Shown here in pieces: positions 26,925 to 38,900 of a DNA stretch of 64,000 nt (position 1 is its first letter; the number at the start of each line of letters is the position of its first letter). The notes beneath the pieces are model-generated. The model was not told where the DNA came from. It worked only from the letters and a program-made list of their open reading frames with translations, and searched no databases. Source of the DNA: Bombus terrestris (lineage: Eukaryota > Arthropoda > Insecta > Hymenoptera > Apidae); contig NC_063272.1 of assembly GCF_910591885.1 (NCBI RefSeq), forward strand, positions 13,342,364-13,406,363. The letters are read 5' to 3'. A program made the translations under genes and the position numbers.

Positions 26925-27720
26925 AGAAAGGGACAGCGTAGTTCGACGAGAGGAGAACGGTGGCGTGGGCGGTGGAGAGGACGAAGAAAGTAGGATATAG
27001 GTAAGAAGGAAGAAAAAGAGCGTAGAGGACGAGAGGAGGATCGAACGGAACGATGAAAAAGAAGAGACGAACAAGAGAACGCGAGGAGGGGAAAAGTCTG
27101 AGGAAGGAATAGAAGAGCCAGAAGGGCAAAGACACGAGAAAGAGGTTAGCTCCGGAGCAAGGACACGCTCCTTTTATTGTATCCTCGCCCTCTTACCCTT
27201 CTGCCTTTTCTCTGCAACACCACCCCCGGCTCTCCTCCAACCCCTTCTCGCGAATGTGTTTCCTTCGTTCTCCTCTTCGTTTCGTGCGTCCTCCTCTCTC
27301 GTTTCCACCGATACACACGCGACTCCCGGTTCCCCGTCAGCCACTACATCCCCTTCACGTACACGTAAGAGAGTACGCTTCGCGGCTCGGCCTTACTTCT
27401 CGTGTCTCGTCTACGATTTTCAACTCGACGAAGCGGTTCGACCGAGTAATTCCCTGGTGGCCGGAAGCAGAATCTCTCTTTTTCCACCTTCTCCGCTGCC
27501 GCGTACAGCTGCCGCGTACTGTCTCTTCCACCATCGTCATCCAGCGCACCACCGACGTTTCTAGACGCGTCTCTCACCGCACCATGCCACGCCGTCTTTG
27601 CTCTCTCTCTCTTTCTTTCTCTCCTCTTTGTCTTACTTCGCGCAACCGTTTCTACTCGACGAACATTCGCCGATGTCTTGTTTTTGTTTCCTCGCCAGGG
27701 AAAAGAGACACTCTGGGAAT
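26925..27720 (+). other. Purine-rich tract followed by pyrimidine-rich tract (pair 3)
   Basis: G/A-rich from about 26925 to 27140, then C/T-rich from about 27175 to 27300 and again around 27590-27660. At the switch GCTCCGGAGC (27145-27154) is a perfect 10-bp palindrome, followed by another GCTCC. Confidence 0.6.
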
Positions 27721-28354
27721 GTTGTAGATATTAATTGGGACAGAAATGGCCGTGGGCATTCTCGAACCGATCAGCCATTTGAGGTTCGACCTAACTGCCA
27801 GACGCAATTCGCCTGGTAATTTTTCTGAAAATCGATCGATTCAATCGCCGCGTCGACTCGCTAGAAACGTTGTGACTTTCTACTTCGTTTGAACAAGAGT
27901 AATTATTTTCCGATGCATCGCGGCTCGTTTCACGATCTTAACTCGCCGAAAGATTTCTCCCTCCTCTCTATCCGTGCCAGAAAAACGTCCGCAATTTGTA
28001 CAACCTTTTTTTCCAGACCAGAGAACAATAGTCTCTCGTTGAACGATCCCCCAAACCACTGACTGGCTGGAAGACCAAACACCGGCTCCTCTGAAGCGTC
28101 AATTATCCCTGGTCAGAGGCTGTTCAAGGTCAACAAAGTGACAGCACGAAATCGATAAACGTCCCGGTCGCATTAAGAACCATTCTCGCTCATTGATCAT
28201 CGAGCAACGGATAAAAACAACGAGAGGCTCCCCTTGAAAAAAAATACCAACCAACCAATAACGGTGACTGATATATTTTTATCGATCATCCAACGAAACA
28301 ACCAATCAGATTCTAAAACGCTCAAGTGAACAGTTCAAAAAAAATACAGAAATA

Positions 28355-28378
28355 CAGAGAGAGAGAGAGGGGGGGGGG
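28355..28378 (+). repeat. AG microsatellite ending in a run of ten G
   Basis: About seven AG units run directly into ten consecutive G (28369-28378). Confidence 0.9.
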
Positions 28379-28967
28379 CAAAAGAGTTACGAAAACTGAC
28401 GGATCGACGAGCATGTGTAACGAGCAGCGCAACTTGCCCAATTCGAAGGCACTTTATAACCGATGAAAAACATCGATAAGCGATGGTCAATAACAGCGGA
28501 GAATATTTTATTTAGAGGTGCACGTGGCCCCTCCCGACCGAGATCCCAGTTATCGGAATACGTCTCTCGGTGTAATACACTGACCGGGAGAGACCGAAGA
28601 AGAATTTACTGACTGACCGATAAAATAGCGATACGTCCAGCGGCCCGTAGATGGGACGTGCGACAAGCCGGTAACGCTGGGATCAATGGACCACAGAATT
28701 TTTCGAAATGTCGTTAAATCCCCTGTGTCAGCAGGGCTCTGAAATCGATTCTTCGGACTCGAGCCCGCGGCTATTTCTGGTATCGAAGATATCGAGCTAG
28801 TCGCTGGCCGAAGTAAGCGTCTTAGACGCCTATAAGCGCTGAAACGCATCGCCCTCTTACCATTTTCTTTTCGCCCGGCTTTTCTAGATCTTTTACTCCC
28901 TGGATTTTCTCCATGGATCACATCGAGTGTGAGATGCCTTCTAGTTAACCCATTGCTGTATATTTTG

Positions 28968-29685
28968 TAGCAGCGGTCAAAAGTTTAAGACAGCCACCCT
29001 TCCAATAAATCATAGCGTTGTATTATACAGATATGGCTATTAAATTCTTCTCTATTATACCCTATTAAATTTCATCGGAAAACAACACTTTTCACAGATC
29101 TAGTACCGTCCAGTGATCGCGTGCTTCAGCGAAAGCAATTCCCAGCTTTCGATTTTTACGGCTAAGTATTAGATCCTTCTGAAAAATCAGTAGCAATCCG
29201 AAAATGATCCTTTTCGAATAAACGGTGCATGCACTGGTTGTTTCTTGATACGTCTTAATAGCGTCCATTTCGTCCTAAAGTTATAGGTAACACGTCTGCT
29301 TACAAGGTGTCTTTTTCTTCTTGCATAGTGATGTAACGATTCTCCTATCTTCTGGACGTAGATCACTGGCTGTACTCATGATTATCACTTAAATTTAGCA
29401 ACTATTATTATAAATTTAATATGTCATGTTCAATAAACTAATCATTGTTCGATTAATTCGAAACACTACCGTGTTCGAATGTTCGTCTTAAGCTAATATA
29501 TTTGTAAGCAAATACAGCATCGAATCGTTTCATACTTGACCTCTCAAGTATTGTTCATGTTTTAAATATCTGGTGGTCGTTCGTAGATAAAGTGTGAGTG
29601 TATATGTAATTGGTATATGTTCTATATATAATATGGTGCGATGTCGGAAAGGTAGTCGTCTTAAACTTTTCTCCGCTACTGCATA
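28968..29685 (-). mobile_element. Decayed, internally deleted Tc1-like transposon
   Basis: Inverted termini of about 30 bp are visible. The left reads TGTAGCAGCGGTCAAAAGTT then TAAGAC, and the right, read on the minus strand, TGCAGTAGCGGAGAAAAGTT then TAAGAC. About 715 bp lie between the outer ends. The interior holds a broken Tc1-like transposase on the minus strand (29379-29065). The part after the first catalytic Asp is missing, because only about 70 bp separate it from the left terminus. A TA target duplication could not be fixed with confidence. Confidence 0.7.
29065..29379 (-). pseudogene. Tc1-like transposase remnant
   Basis: Begins MSTASDLRPEDRRIVTSLCK at the ATG at 29379, then loses frame and meets stops. 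In a later frame it reads LSRKNRKLGIAFAEARDHWT, matching the segment of Tc1 transposases that precedes the catalytic Asp, followed by VLDL, a TGA where Trp is expected, KVLFSDEI, then a stop. The D of FSDE corresponds to the first residue of the DDE triad; the second Asp and the Glu are absent. At least one frameshift, two or more stops and a C-terminal deletion make it inactive. Confidence 0.75.
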
Positions 29686-30399
29686 TGTTTGGTGCGAACA
29701 TTAAGCTCGAACAAAGTAAATTTTCTTCTGCAAGTGAATTGAATCGTGTTGTAAATACGAGAGAAACTTCAGGGAATACTTTTCACGTTTCATACTACGT
29801 CATACTTTCAGTCGGTCAGTCTTCTAGTCCAGGCTTAGGTCAACGATGAATCCGACTTTACAGTTTCGAGGGTAGTCGAGTCATTTGGAGACCTTTCTGA
29901 GCTCTCTGAGCTCTCTCTCGACAGCCCCATAGCTTCAATCGTTAAATGACTACCCCAACCTTTCATCTTTCTACATATATATATACCTTGGCCAAGAAAA
30001 CTTAAATTCCAATCTCTTGAAACATTAAAGAATTAAGAATTATGCGAAGATCATTGAAAAGTTGAAATTGCGAAGTCGAAAGTTAGACGTTGCCAATAGG
30101 GAGGATCCTGCATTAGCAGGAATATCGCGAGAACGAGGAGCACCGTCTCGCGTTATTATTCGCGGCAGGGATCAGCCAAGTATAAGCATCGCGGAGAAAG
30201 TCATACTCCTCTGCAATGACGATCGTTTGTCCTGTGTCTCACGAAGGAAGGCAAAATAAAGAGCCGAATGGCGGAATTTCGCTTGGCAAGCTGGAGGAGC
30301 TAATCTACCGACATAAAGTTGCTCCATAGAGTGAGAAGCAGAGGTGCTTTAACGCGTACCGCAAATTATACCCTAACCAGGAGAATTGGAGGATGAAAC

Positions 30400-30690
30400 A
30401 GCAGCCAACCAAAGACGGAAGAATACGGGATGAAAAGAGAGGAAAGAAACGAGAGGACGAGGAGTTTGCACGCGACTCTTTCCAAGGCAATCTGTAACTT
30501 CTCCATTCGACGCTAACAACCAACCAACACGAAGAGAGAGGCGAACACGAAGAGGGAGTTCTTCACACAGAGTCCGACTGCTCGACCTCTAATACCGTCT
30601 CCTTCGTCCCCTCATTTTGGCCACCATCTCCTTTCGGCAAAGTACGCTCCTCCGCCCCCTTGTTCCTTTGGTCTCGTTCCGAAGTGCCGT
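30400..30690 (+). other. Purine-rich tract followed by pyrimidine-rich tract (pair 4)
   Basis: G/A-rich with breaks at about 30400-30560, then C/T-rich at about 30589-30690. Weaker than pairs 2, 3 and 5. Confidence 0.45.
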
Positions 30691-32085
30691 TTCTCGAATA
30701 AACAGTCTCAATGGAAAGGGAGCCGGTGGCCTGCTGTGGGTCGTCGAGGAAACGGGGTTGAAGGTAGGGGAAAGGGTGAAAACGACCAAGTCCTTTTCGA
30801 GGAGCCATGAGTAACGTGTGGTCTCGGTCTCGCTGGCCGCAGTAGCTTACTCGCTCTACAAACGTTCCTTGATGAGATCGACGTGAGTACTTGGAACTCT
30901 GTCTGGCTCTCGAACGAGGCTCCTCGAAAGTGTGGCTCGGTCGAGAGTCGTTCGGCCTCCGGTTAACGAACTAAATTTCCGCGAGACGTTGCCTCTAATA
31001 CCTTTAAGAAACGTTTGCGGCCCTCGCTGTACCACTCCCTTATTCACACCAACTATTTTCGCAAATTATTTGTGAACGTGACTCAAAGTCTGGTCGATCA
31101 TCGCCACATACGCGGCTTTCGAGTCTCACCTTCTTTCCCTTTATCCTTATGTACGAGCACGTCGGAAACGAATCGCGTTCGGCGATCTCTGCGTCGAAAG
31201 GCACCTGTTGCCACTAGCCAGACGGCTAATTCCTCGACGCGAAATCATCCGCTCAGCGATCTCTCCACTCGATAATTTCTTGAAAACTGACCAAATCGAA
31301 CCCTTAGTTTTGAATAAATTGTTTCTACGTAGACGTTGTTGCTAGCCGAAGAATAATCACCGATTAGAAGGAAATTGAAGTTGCGAAGAAACAATGATAT
31401 ATCAATGACGGGTATCGACTTGGTTCTGCTATATAGCGCGCGCCAGTTATACCTCCCATGGGATAAGGATTTACATTTCAATAGACAAGAAAAAAGCATC
31501 TTGGAAGCACGGCAAGCTTCTTGTCTGGCTTTCTGGTCATTAAGAAAATGGATTCGTTCTTCTTCGAAATGGAGAAGCAACGTAGACGTCGTAAGATGAT
31601 TTTCTAAGAAAAATAGAAGACGATGTACATCGGCTGCAAAGACGACACAGTCAATCAGCGAAATTAAAGGAAAACGTTGGCCTAATTGAAAAAGTTTTCT
31701 ACGTGGATGGAAGATGAACTAGGCTCCAGGGGTTCACCAAACAGTTCAGCAAACAGGAAGTAAATGTTTAAACTGGGACGTAAAGCTCGGAAGGAATTAC
31801 ATTTAAATTAGATTACCGGTCGCGTAAATATTGGAATTCTACTCTAGCCGCCGCGCCGCTCGGGTGGAATCCTATTAAAAAATATGAATAAATATCACTC
31901 TCTCCCTCGAATATTATACCATTCTATTGTCCCGCGAATGGAAACGCCCTTTGCTTCCGGTTAATTTCGTTGATACGTATTATTCACGCTGACCCACGGT
32001 AGCAGCAAAGTAGAACGCACGCGCATCTGGAATTTAATTAGCTTAATTAAATCCGGATTCTTGCTGAATCTTGCGCATTTCCACG

Positions 32086-32158
32086 AAATGCACACTGCAC
32101 ACCCATCCACACGTGCGCACACAACACGCACGGATCTAGGCACACGCACACAGAGCAG
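32086..32158 (+). repeat. Degenerate CA-rich repeat
   Basis: Scattered CACA and CACGCA units over about 70 bp, an eroded CA microsatellite. Confidence 0.6.
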
Positions 32159-32935
32159 ATCGCCTGAACTGAAATCACGATGAAAGAATACGTTTGAACT
32201 GTGACTTAACTGGTAAAATATGGAGCCCGGTTTTATAGTTCGGGAACGAAAACACGAGTAAACATCAAGCGCATTCGGATGCCAGCTTTTTAAACGCAGT
32301 CCCATTCGAAAGGCGGAAAATACAGAAACTTAAAAAAAAATGCTCCTAGCCCGCGAGGGATAGATACTGAAACTCAAAAACGCGCATCACGGTGCGCCTC
32401 TCATGTTTATCGCGTGGCAGCTCTTTCTCGTGAATTTTTACGAATTTCAGACTTTTCCTCGATGAGAAACATCGATACTCCGGAATTTTGCGGCGACGGA
32501 TAAAAAATGAAGCAGATGAGAGCTCGCTAACGAAGCCGGCTTACATGGAAATACCAATCCGGGAGAAATAATTTTTAACGTTTCCATATAATTTCATCAG
32601 ATTCTTTTGAATATTCCACCTGACTAAATAACGAAAATGCTTATTCTATCCATTTTCTAAAAAGCTTTGTCGATTCTCTTAATGTCTCGACGACTACAAT
32701 TATATCTTTGTTGCTCTGTCGTCCATTTTGTAACGAACACAACTGGATCAAAATTACGTACGGCCTATTTACGTTCACGAGCAACAGTCAAATCCTGTTC
32801 CATTTGACCTGCTCCCGTGTTCCAACCTGTGCGGGAGAGAATATCCTTCGAAGGAAGACTCGATGCAAGGAATGGGGCGGGACCCGTTCATGATTCAATC
32901 AACGAAGTTAAAGCGAGCGCGAAATGACGCGACAC

Positions 32936-32960
32936 AAACTCGGGGCTTATCCCCGAGTTT
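32936..32960. repeat. Perfect 10-bp hairpin
   Basis: AAACTCGGGG, loop CTTAT, CCCCGAGTTT. It is followed by TTCATCCCC rather than a long T run. It does not match the histone mRNA stem-loop. Confidence 0.7.
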
Positions 32961-35700
32961 TCATCCCCTTGAACGCATTACAGGAACGCACCATCCTTTC
33001 TTCGAATTCCATTCATACGAGAATCGTGCTCGCGTTTCGACGCTTCGACCCGAGACCAGAGTGTTTTAACGTATTTCGTGTACCATAGATGGTACACCGA
33101 ACTTCCCAGTGCTGGATGTTGTAATAAAAAACACAAAAATATAAGTAAACAAGTCTGAAATATTAACAATTATAAATGTAACAAGATAACAAATAGAAAG
33201 TCGCACACACAAACTGCAATCAATGTATCTAAGATAGATCGTTCAAAGTCTACGAGACAGAGGAACCATTGAACTTCTCCCGTGCACCATCGTAGTACGC
33301 AACGACCGTATTCCGATGATAAAATAACTTGAAAAAGTATTTTCTATAACAACATGTCTCGCAGGGAAACGATCTCGCTTTCCCGTTGTGTTTCGAACGG
33401 TTAATGGGCTTTCTAAGTTCGCGAACAACGCCGATGGTGGATCGACCGAAGACACAGTGCCAACGATATTTCTCGGTTACTTTGGCTATATTTTCACAAA
33501 AAATATCTCACTGGTGAGGATCGCTTAAAGACGCAATTTAATCGGGAACTTTACATTCCATTACGCCGCGCCATAGAAAAAGTACCGTATCGCCGGAAGT
33601 ACGTTTTCCTCCAGTCCGCGCGCGTTCGCGCCCCCTTCGACCCTCGGTCCACGTCTCGAATCGCTTTTTTAAAAGCTTTCTATCTGTCCAAAGAGACTGC
33701 TCCAAGAAAAGTTCCCCTTTGAAGCTGATCCTTCGAACTTTCATCGCAACGGATCCGGTCTCGTCATCAATAAATATTATCGTCTGACCGAGCACGCTAC
33801 CGACAGCGAAACGCCGAGTTTTCCCTCTTCACTCTTTAAATACTGGAATTTTTGACCACCGAAAAATAACAACCGCGGTCGGGCACAGCTATGCAAGGAA
33901 TTTTATTTCTTCGCGCGAAACGAAGTTTCAATCTTCAACATCCATTGACAATCGTTTCGTTTCGTTCGGTTTTCGAGTCGCTTTTCGACTACAAAAGCTT
34001 ACGAAACGTGGGACAACGATGAGAAAAAAGAAGCTACACAACGCGAAAGCCGCAACGACTGGGAATACACGCGTATTTTCTATCTCCCGACCTGTTCTTT
34101 TTCAAACTCATCTCGACAAACTGTAGGTCACCCCGTAGGAATCCGCGTATACACTTTTCAGTGGAATAATGTTTCGCGACGCATTTTGCGGCTGTGCCCG
34201 CGCAAACTTTGTCAAGTAAATATTTGACACAATCTGGCGCAAGTACGAAACAATCCGTCCTCCCCGTTGAAACAGGGGATCCGGTTGCGGCTGAAAGCAC
34301 CACAGAACTCTGTTCCGATGCATTAGTAGTTTCCAGAGATGGACAGAGAGAAAGCATTTAACGATCTATTATAATATTCCTCGATAATCTGGCCAACAAT
34401 CCATGTAACTACAGAATTCCATCCACGATATACTCGCTATCCGAATAATCTGTCTATTGTTTTGTCCTTCGTAAAATCCTTCTTAAAATTTTATTTTCTA
34501 ACAGAAGCAAACGAATGAAAAACAGTTCGTCATAAGCTGTTTTAAAGAGATACGTTTTTATCGAATATTCCGATAAGAGTTAGGAACCGGCACGATCACG
34601 ACGTCGACTTATCCAGACGCTTATCTCGTAAAAGACGAGAGAGAACCTCTTCGCGTTTATCGTCTCGTTTGTATCTTCATGAGCCGATCCCACGTGTCTT
34701 ATGCTGCTCGGGCACTCATGCGAAAATCCGCGACGTGGAAAGAGGCTGAAACCGGTGAAGGGAAAACTGAGACGCGGGCGAATAGAAGCGAACATCCATC
34801 CAGTCCCGTTTAATCCGCCGATGTTAGACGTGATCCATCTTTGTTGTCCTCGCTGACTCGTCCTCCTTCTTCTTTAAGCAAGCTCGTCTAACGTCGAGCT
34901 GTATATTCCGCGTAGTCGAGTACACCGTTGGTTCCCCGGGACTGTTGCCTCCATCCATGAACGCGCAGCTTCAACCGTCCTCTTCGACGCAGTAAAGCCT
35001 CGTCGTTCTCCTTGCGTTGTTCCCTTTGCCGTTGTTGCGAGAGCCAAAGCCAGTTGACGCAGTCAGTGACTCGGCCACCTGGGAAATACCCAGTAATGCC
35101 CGCAAAGCTGGTTTCCTCTCTCGCTCTCCTCCTTCCTTCCTCTCTTCTTCTTTCCTCTCTTACTTCTTTCCCCGAATTCTTCCGGGTTTCTCCTTAAGGT
35201 CGCCTTTTTTTTCGTAACGCTGTCTGTCTTTAGTCACAGCCTTCTATTTCTACTATCCTCGGTCCTTGTTTCAATAGCTACAGTTGTTCAAGTAAGAAGA
35301 GCACAGAGAGCCGAGCGTCTGCGAAAATTGCCACAGTCTTCCGCCTCTCGAGCGATGTAATCAGAATTACGAACACGCGCTCTCGGACGCTGATGATTTA
35401 ATTTATCGACCGACGGCAGCTCGAATAAAAGAACTCTGTGATTGGCTATTGTCGGTACACCGTGTCGGAATTCGCTTCAAGCATGATCGACCCGTTGTTT
35501 TAACGAAAGCTGCAGGAAAATTTTGCCATGCAACATTCCTAGCCGCGTTAAATCAAGGGTATATGGATGCGAGGTATGTATGTATATGTCTCGTGAACTT
35601 CGTCATCTCTTTGTTCCATCGTACACTTTCGAAAACATCGGTCCTATCTTATTCATTTTTTATGCTATTCGTCGTCTTGGAACTTGCAACGGCATGGCCA

Positions 35701-35998
35701 TCAATCTCTCTTCTTCGACATTGCTCCGTTCTTCTGGTCCTGTCTCTTCATGCCTCTGGTCAGAATGCATTTCAATATTCTGTATGAAACATAGAGGCTG
35801 AGCAAGGCAAGGACTGCTAATGTAACCATGACATCGATGAGATTGCGTTGACACCAGGACATGTTCGCTGCCTCGCTCCTGATGTATGGAGAACCATTTC
35901 CCCGACCAACGTATTCTGTCCACCATACTGCTGTTTCTAACGGAGTATTTGGTCGATCTTTGAAAGCTTTCGAAAGCTTCTTGGCATTTTTACTGTAC
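35701..35998 (-). CDS. UGT coding exon 3 (membrane anchor and cytosolic tail)
   Basis: This 298-bp terminal exon follows acceptor gtttctgttacag. Its first base completes R448, and it encodes residues 449-546 then TGA. It begins YSKNAKKLSKAFKDRP and continues with AVWWTEYV and SEAANMSWCQ, which match the conserved region just before the anchor in animal UGTs. DVMVTLAVLALLSLYVSY is the membrane segment, and the lysine-rich tail ends KKRD. No canonical AATAAA follows within about 250 bp; the nearest variant is AATAAG about 48 bp past the stop. It lies 15.9 kb from exon 2, but phase, content and order fit one transcript with nothing missing. Confidence 0.9.
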
Positions 35999-38900
35999 CT
36001 GTAACAGAAACGGGCCATCGCGATTAACATTGAGTGGATTAAGATTTATAACAATTGGAAAATTTAACTTTCGTTGGCACCGACGCATTGTCACGTTGCA
36101 TCGATAACGTTACTGGCGCAATTGTTCTGCTTTTTATTTTCATTGAACATTCGTTGTTGATTCCTGTTTTGTTTTTGTTTGCTTAAACACCGGTTGGAAA
36201 AAATTCCTATCGTTCTTTGGCAAAATGAAATTTCAGCAGCGGCGGAAAAATTTGAAATAACAGAGGCAATAAATGAATAACACTAACGGAATAGACGAAA
36301 TAACGTAAATTTTTCAGGCAGAAAGGACAAGATCGTAATAACCCAGTCGCATCATATTATACAACCAAACGACTTTCCACTTCCTGCGCGTTTACTTGCT
36401 CGCGTTTCCATTTACCACGGCACAGCAAGTCACCGGTGACGCAGAACGTTCGGTGTTTTTTCTATCCTCAACTTTAACAACCGTGCCCGATACAATAGCC
36501 AACGACTCGATGAATAATTCATGCAATATACCGATCGATCCGCTACTCGATATCGCGGCGAACGGGAAAAGATGCCGCGGGATACTTTATAAATATCTCC
36601 GAGAGCTTTTAACGGTACGCTTATCGTTCACCCGGAAACAACTCCGACCCCGCTATCGATGACAACCCGTTGCAACCGTTTCGACAAAAGCAAAAAGAAT
36701 CGTCGTTGGTTCGAGTTGAAACGCGTGTCCGTTCGAAACGTGCGCTGTCCGCACTGTCTGCGTGCCTGGAGATACCATACGTGGACCATGTTGGGTTCAC
36801 CAATCGAGAAACATAGACGCAAAAAAAAAAAAAATTAGAGAGAAGAGTAGGAAAAACGAGAGAAAAAGGTTACAACGATGGAGTAAACGAGGGATGAAGA
36901 GGAATAACAGAGGCCAGGGAAACGCTAGTGGATAGACGAAGCGGATGAAGAGGAAGAGAGTGAGGGAGCGGGAGAGAGAGAAAGAGGGAGAGAGTGGGTT
37001 GCGCGCTCGCAACCAGCCCTGACGACCCGGAGCACACAATTTACCAATCGGTACTCTCCATTATTCGTGTTTACAGCTGCAGGCCGCGAATCAACCTGGT
37101 CCCCCTGTTATTTGCCTCGGTCAAATTCAGTCGCAGCCCTGCGGTGGTTTTGAATTAACCATCAATTTTAAGCGCGTTCGACGTCCCTTCCGTCAACGCA
37201 GCGCACAATCCATCCACCAGCGGGGACAGGCCACGATGTTTCGCAGGGTGTCGGACAGACGTTGCGCGAAGGGAATTAATTTATTGCCGGCAGAAAGCGG
37301 CGAGGAGGGGATAGGAGGGAGGATTTTCATGCGGGGGAAAGCGGAATGAATGAAAACTAGCGCTAAGTTGGAAAAAGAACGCAAACCTGAAAACGCGCTC
37401 GCTATAAGCCGACTAATTCGACAGAGACACGGTAATCGAAGATCGATGATTCGCTGTCGGCTCAGTGTCACTTTCGAGCTGAATATAATGCAACGTAATA
37501 CCATCAGGAGTCGTTGAAGATGTATCGCGCGTGCGATATTTCGAAAAATCGAATCTGATTATAATCCTCGGGATATTACCATTTTCACTTCATCCAGGGA
37601 AAAAGTTGCGCAATATTGTAGAAATTTTTATTATAATATCCCGCGAGATGTGAAAAGGTAAGAATATGAAAGTAGTTAATTCGATGTTTTATTTATCGAT
37701 GTGTTTCTAACAAGCTTTAGAACCAACGGGAAACTACGAACAAGCAGAGCTACACGAAGAAAATATTTAGAGATTCGTTTCTATGCACTAACACTATGTG
37801 GAAATATTTCCCAAGGGTGTAGTTATGAAATTACACGAAATAGTCTCCCGGACTTTTACGCAATTGATATATATTCTCCCTGAATAAACTACGCGGACAC
37901 CCTCATACCCATTTTTCATCCCTTAATCTCAATCACTCGATCCTTCCACGTATCTCGCAATAAACAATCTTGCCAAAGTCTCATTCCGATGATAAAAACC
38001 TATATACCAAATAAACTAAATCTCTCTTTTATTTAACCTATATGTAATTGATTTTACGCGTCAGTGATTCTCCGCGCATAGAGATCGAAGGACAGTTCGA
38101 AAGAAGATGGGTTTCGCGTTATCGGAAAACGAGCGAATTTATTTAGCCGGGAAAGTCCGAAGGCAGATGTCGCGAAAGTTACGCGAGAAACCATTTCTAT
38201 CCCCATTTCTGAGGCCGACTCGTATCTCCAGGGGATCATAATTCCCGCGATATCTCGGGGATCGTTGTCGCTCCGGCTGGAGCGGCCCCGACACGTTACG
38301 AACTTACTTTCCGACTTGTAACGTTATCGCAGGGACTCGGGGAGGCCTGTGCTCGGCTCCCCCGATGCGACTTCGCCGTTCCGAAACTCGTGCACCCGCA
38401 ACTCATCCACACGGACCACCCTGCGCGGGCAGAATTACTCGGTTTGGGGATTCTAATTGCAAACGGAGAAAGAAAGATGTTCCTCCATGTTCTACTACTG
38501 TGTTCCACCGCCGTAGAAACGGCTGCTGCAGCCGTTGTCCTACCTACGGCTGAATTACTTTGTTCCACCCTATTCGTGCTAGTATTTCGTGGAATACGTG
38601 AAATTTGCCCTCTTGCTCGGCATAATGTTCAAGCGTTTACAAGTATCGGTAAATGCGATTGTTTCTCACGAATACGCGTTGATTTCTCTACTTCTACGAC
38701 GAGATAAAATAACATCGAGTAACATGCTACCACGTTCGTAGCTTGAAATAGCACGAGCACAGAATTAAGGGATGATATTTCGAGAACACGAATTAACCAA
38801 GTAGAAGAAAAAAAAAAGCGAGGGAAAAGATAAAATTGTCTACGACCAGGAGCGAGCGTTGCACTCTAATTAACCATGTATAAACCATGGAAGGAGGTAG

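Larger units (their letters stand above)
12567..28967. other. Non-coding stretch, no gene recognised
   Basis: Sixteen kilobases without a recognisable gene. It holds a diverged tandem duplication (16111-16391), two Tc1-like terminal fragments (18835-18867, 24638-24670), a GTC-type repeat with hairpin (25640-25678), pyrimidine-rich DNA near 15.4-15.9 kb, and a large purine then pyrimidine pair (26925-27720). Open frames of 163 to 222 codons occur near 20.6-21.5 and 23.7-24.2 kb, but overlap on both strands or lack domains. Confidence 0.6.
29686..35700. other. Non-coding stretch downstream of the UGT
   Basis: No gene recognised. Contains a purine then pyrimidine pair (30400-30690), degenerate CA-rich DNA (32086-32158), a perfect 10-bp hairpin (32936-32960) and a C/T-rich tract at 35100-35220. 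A tandem GAGCTCTCT motif occurs near 29900. The UGT 3' UTR lies at the right end; its polyadenylation site was not identified. Confidence 0.55.
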
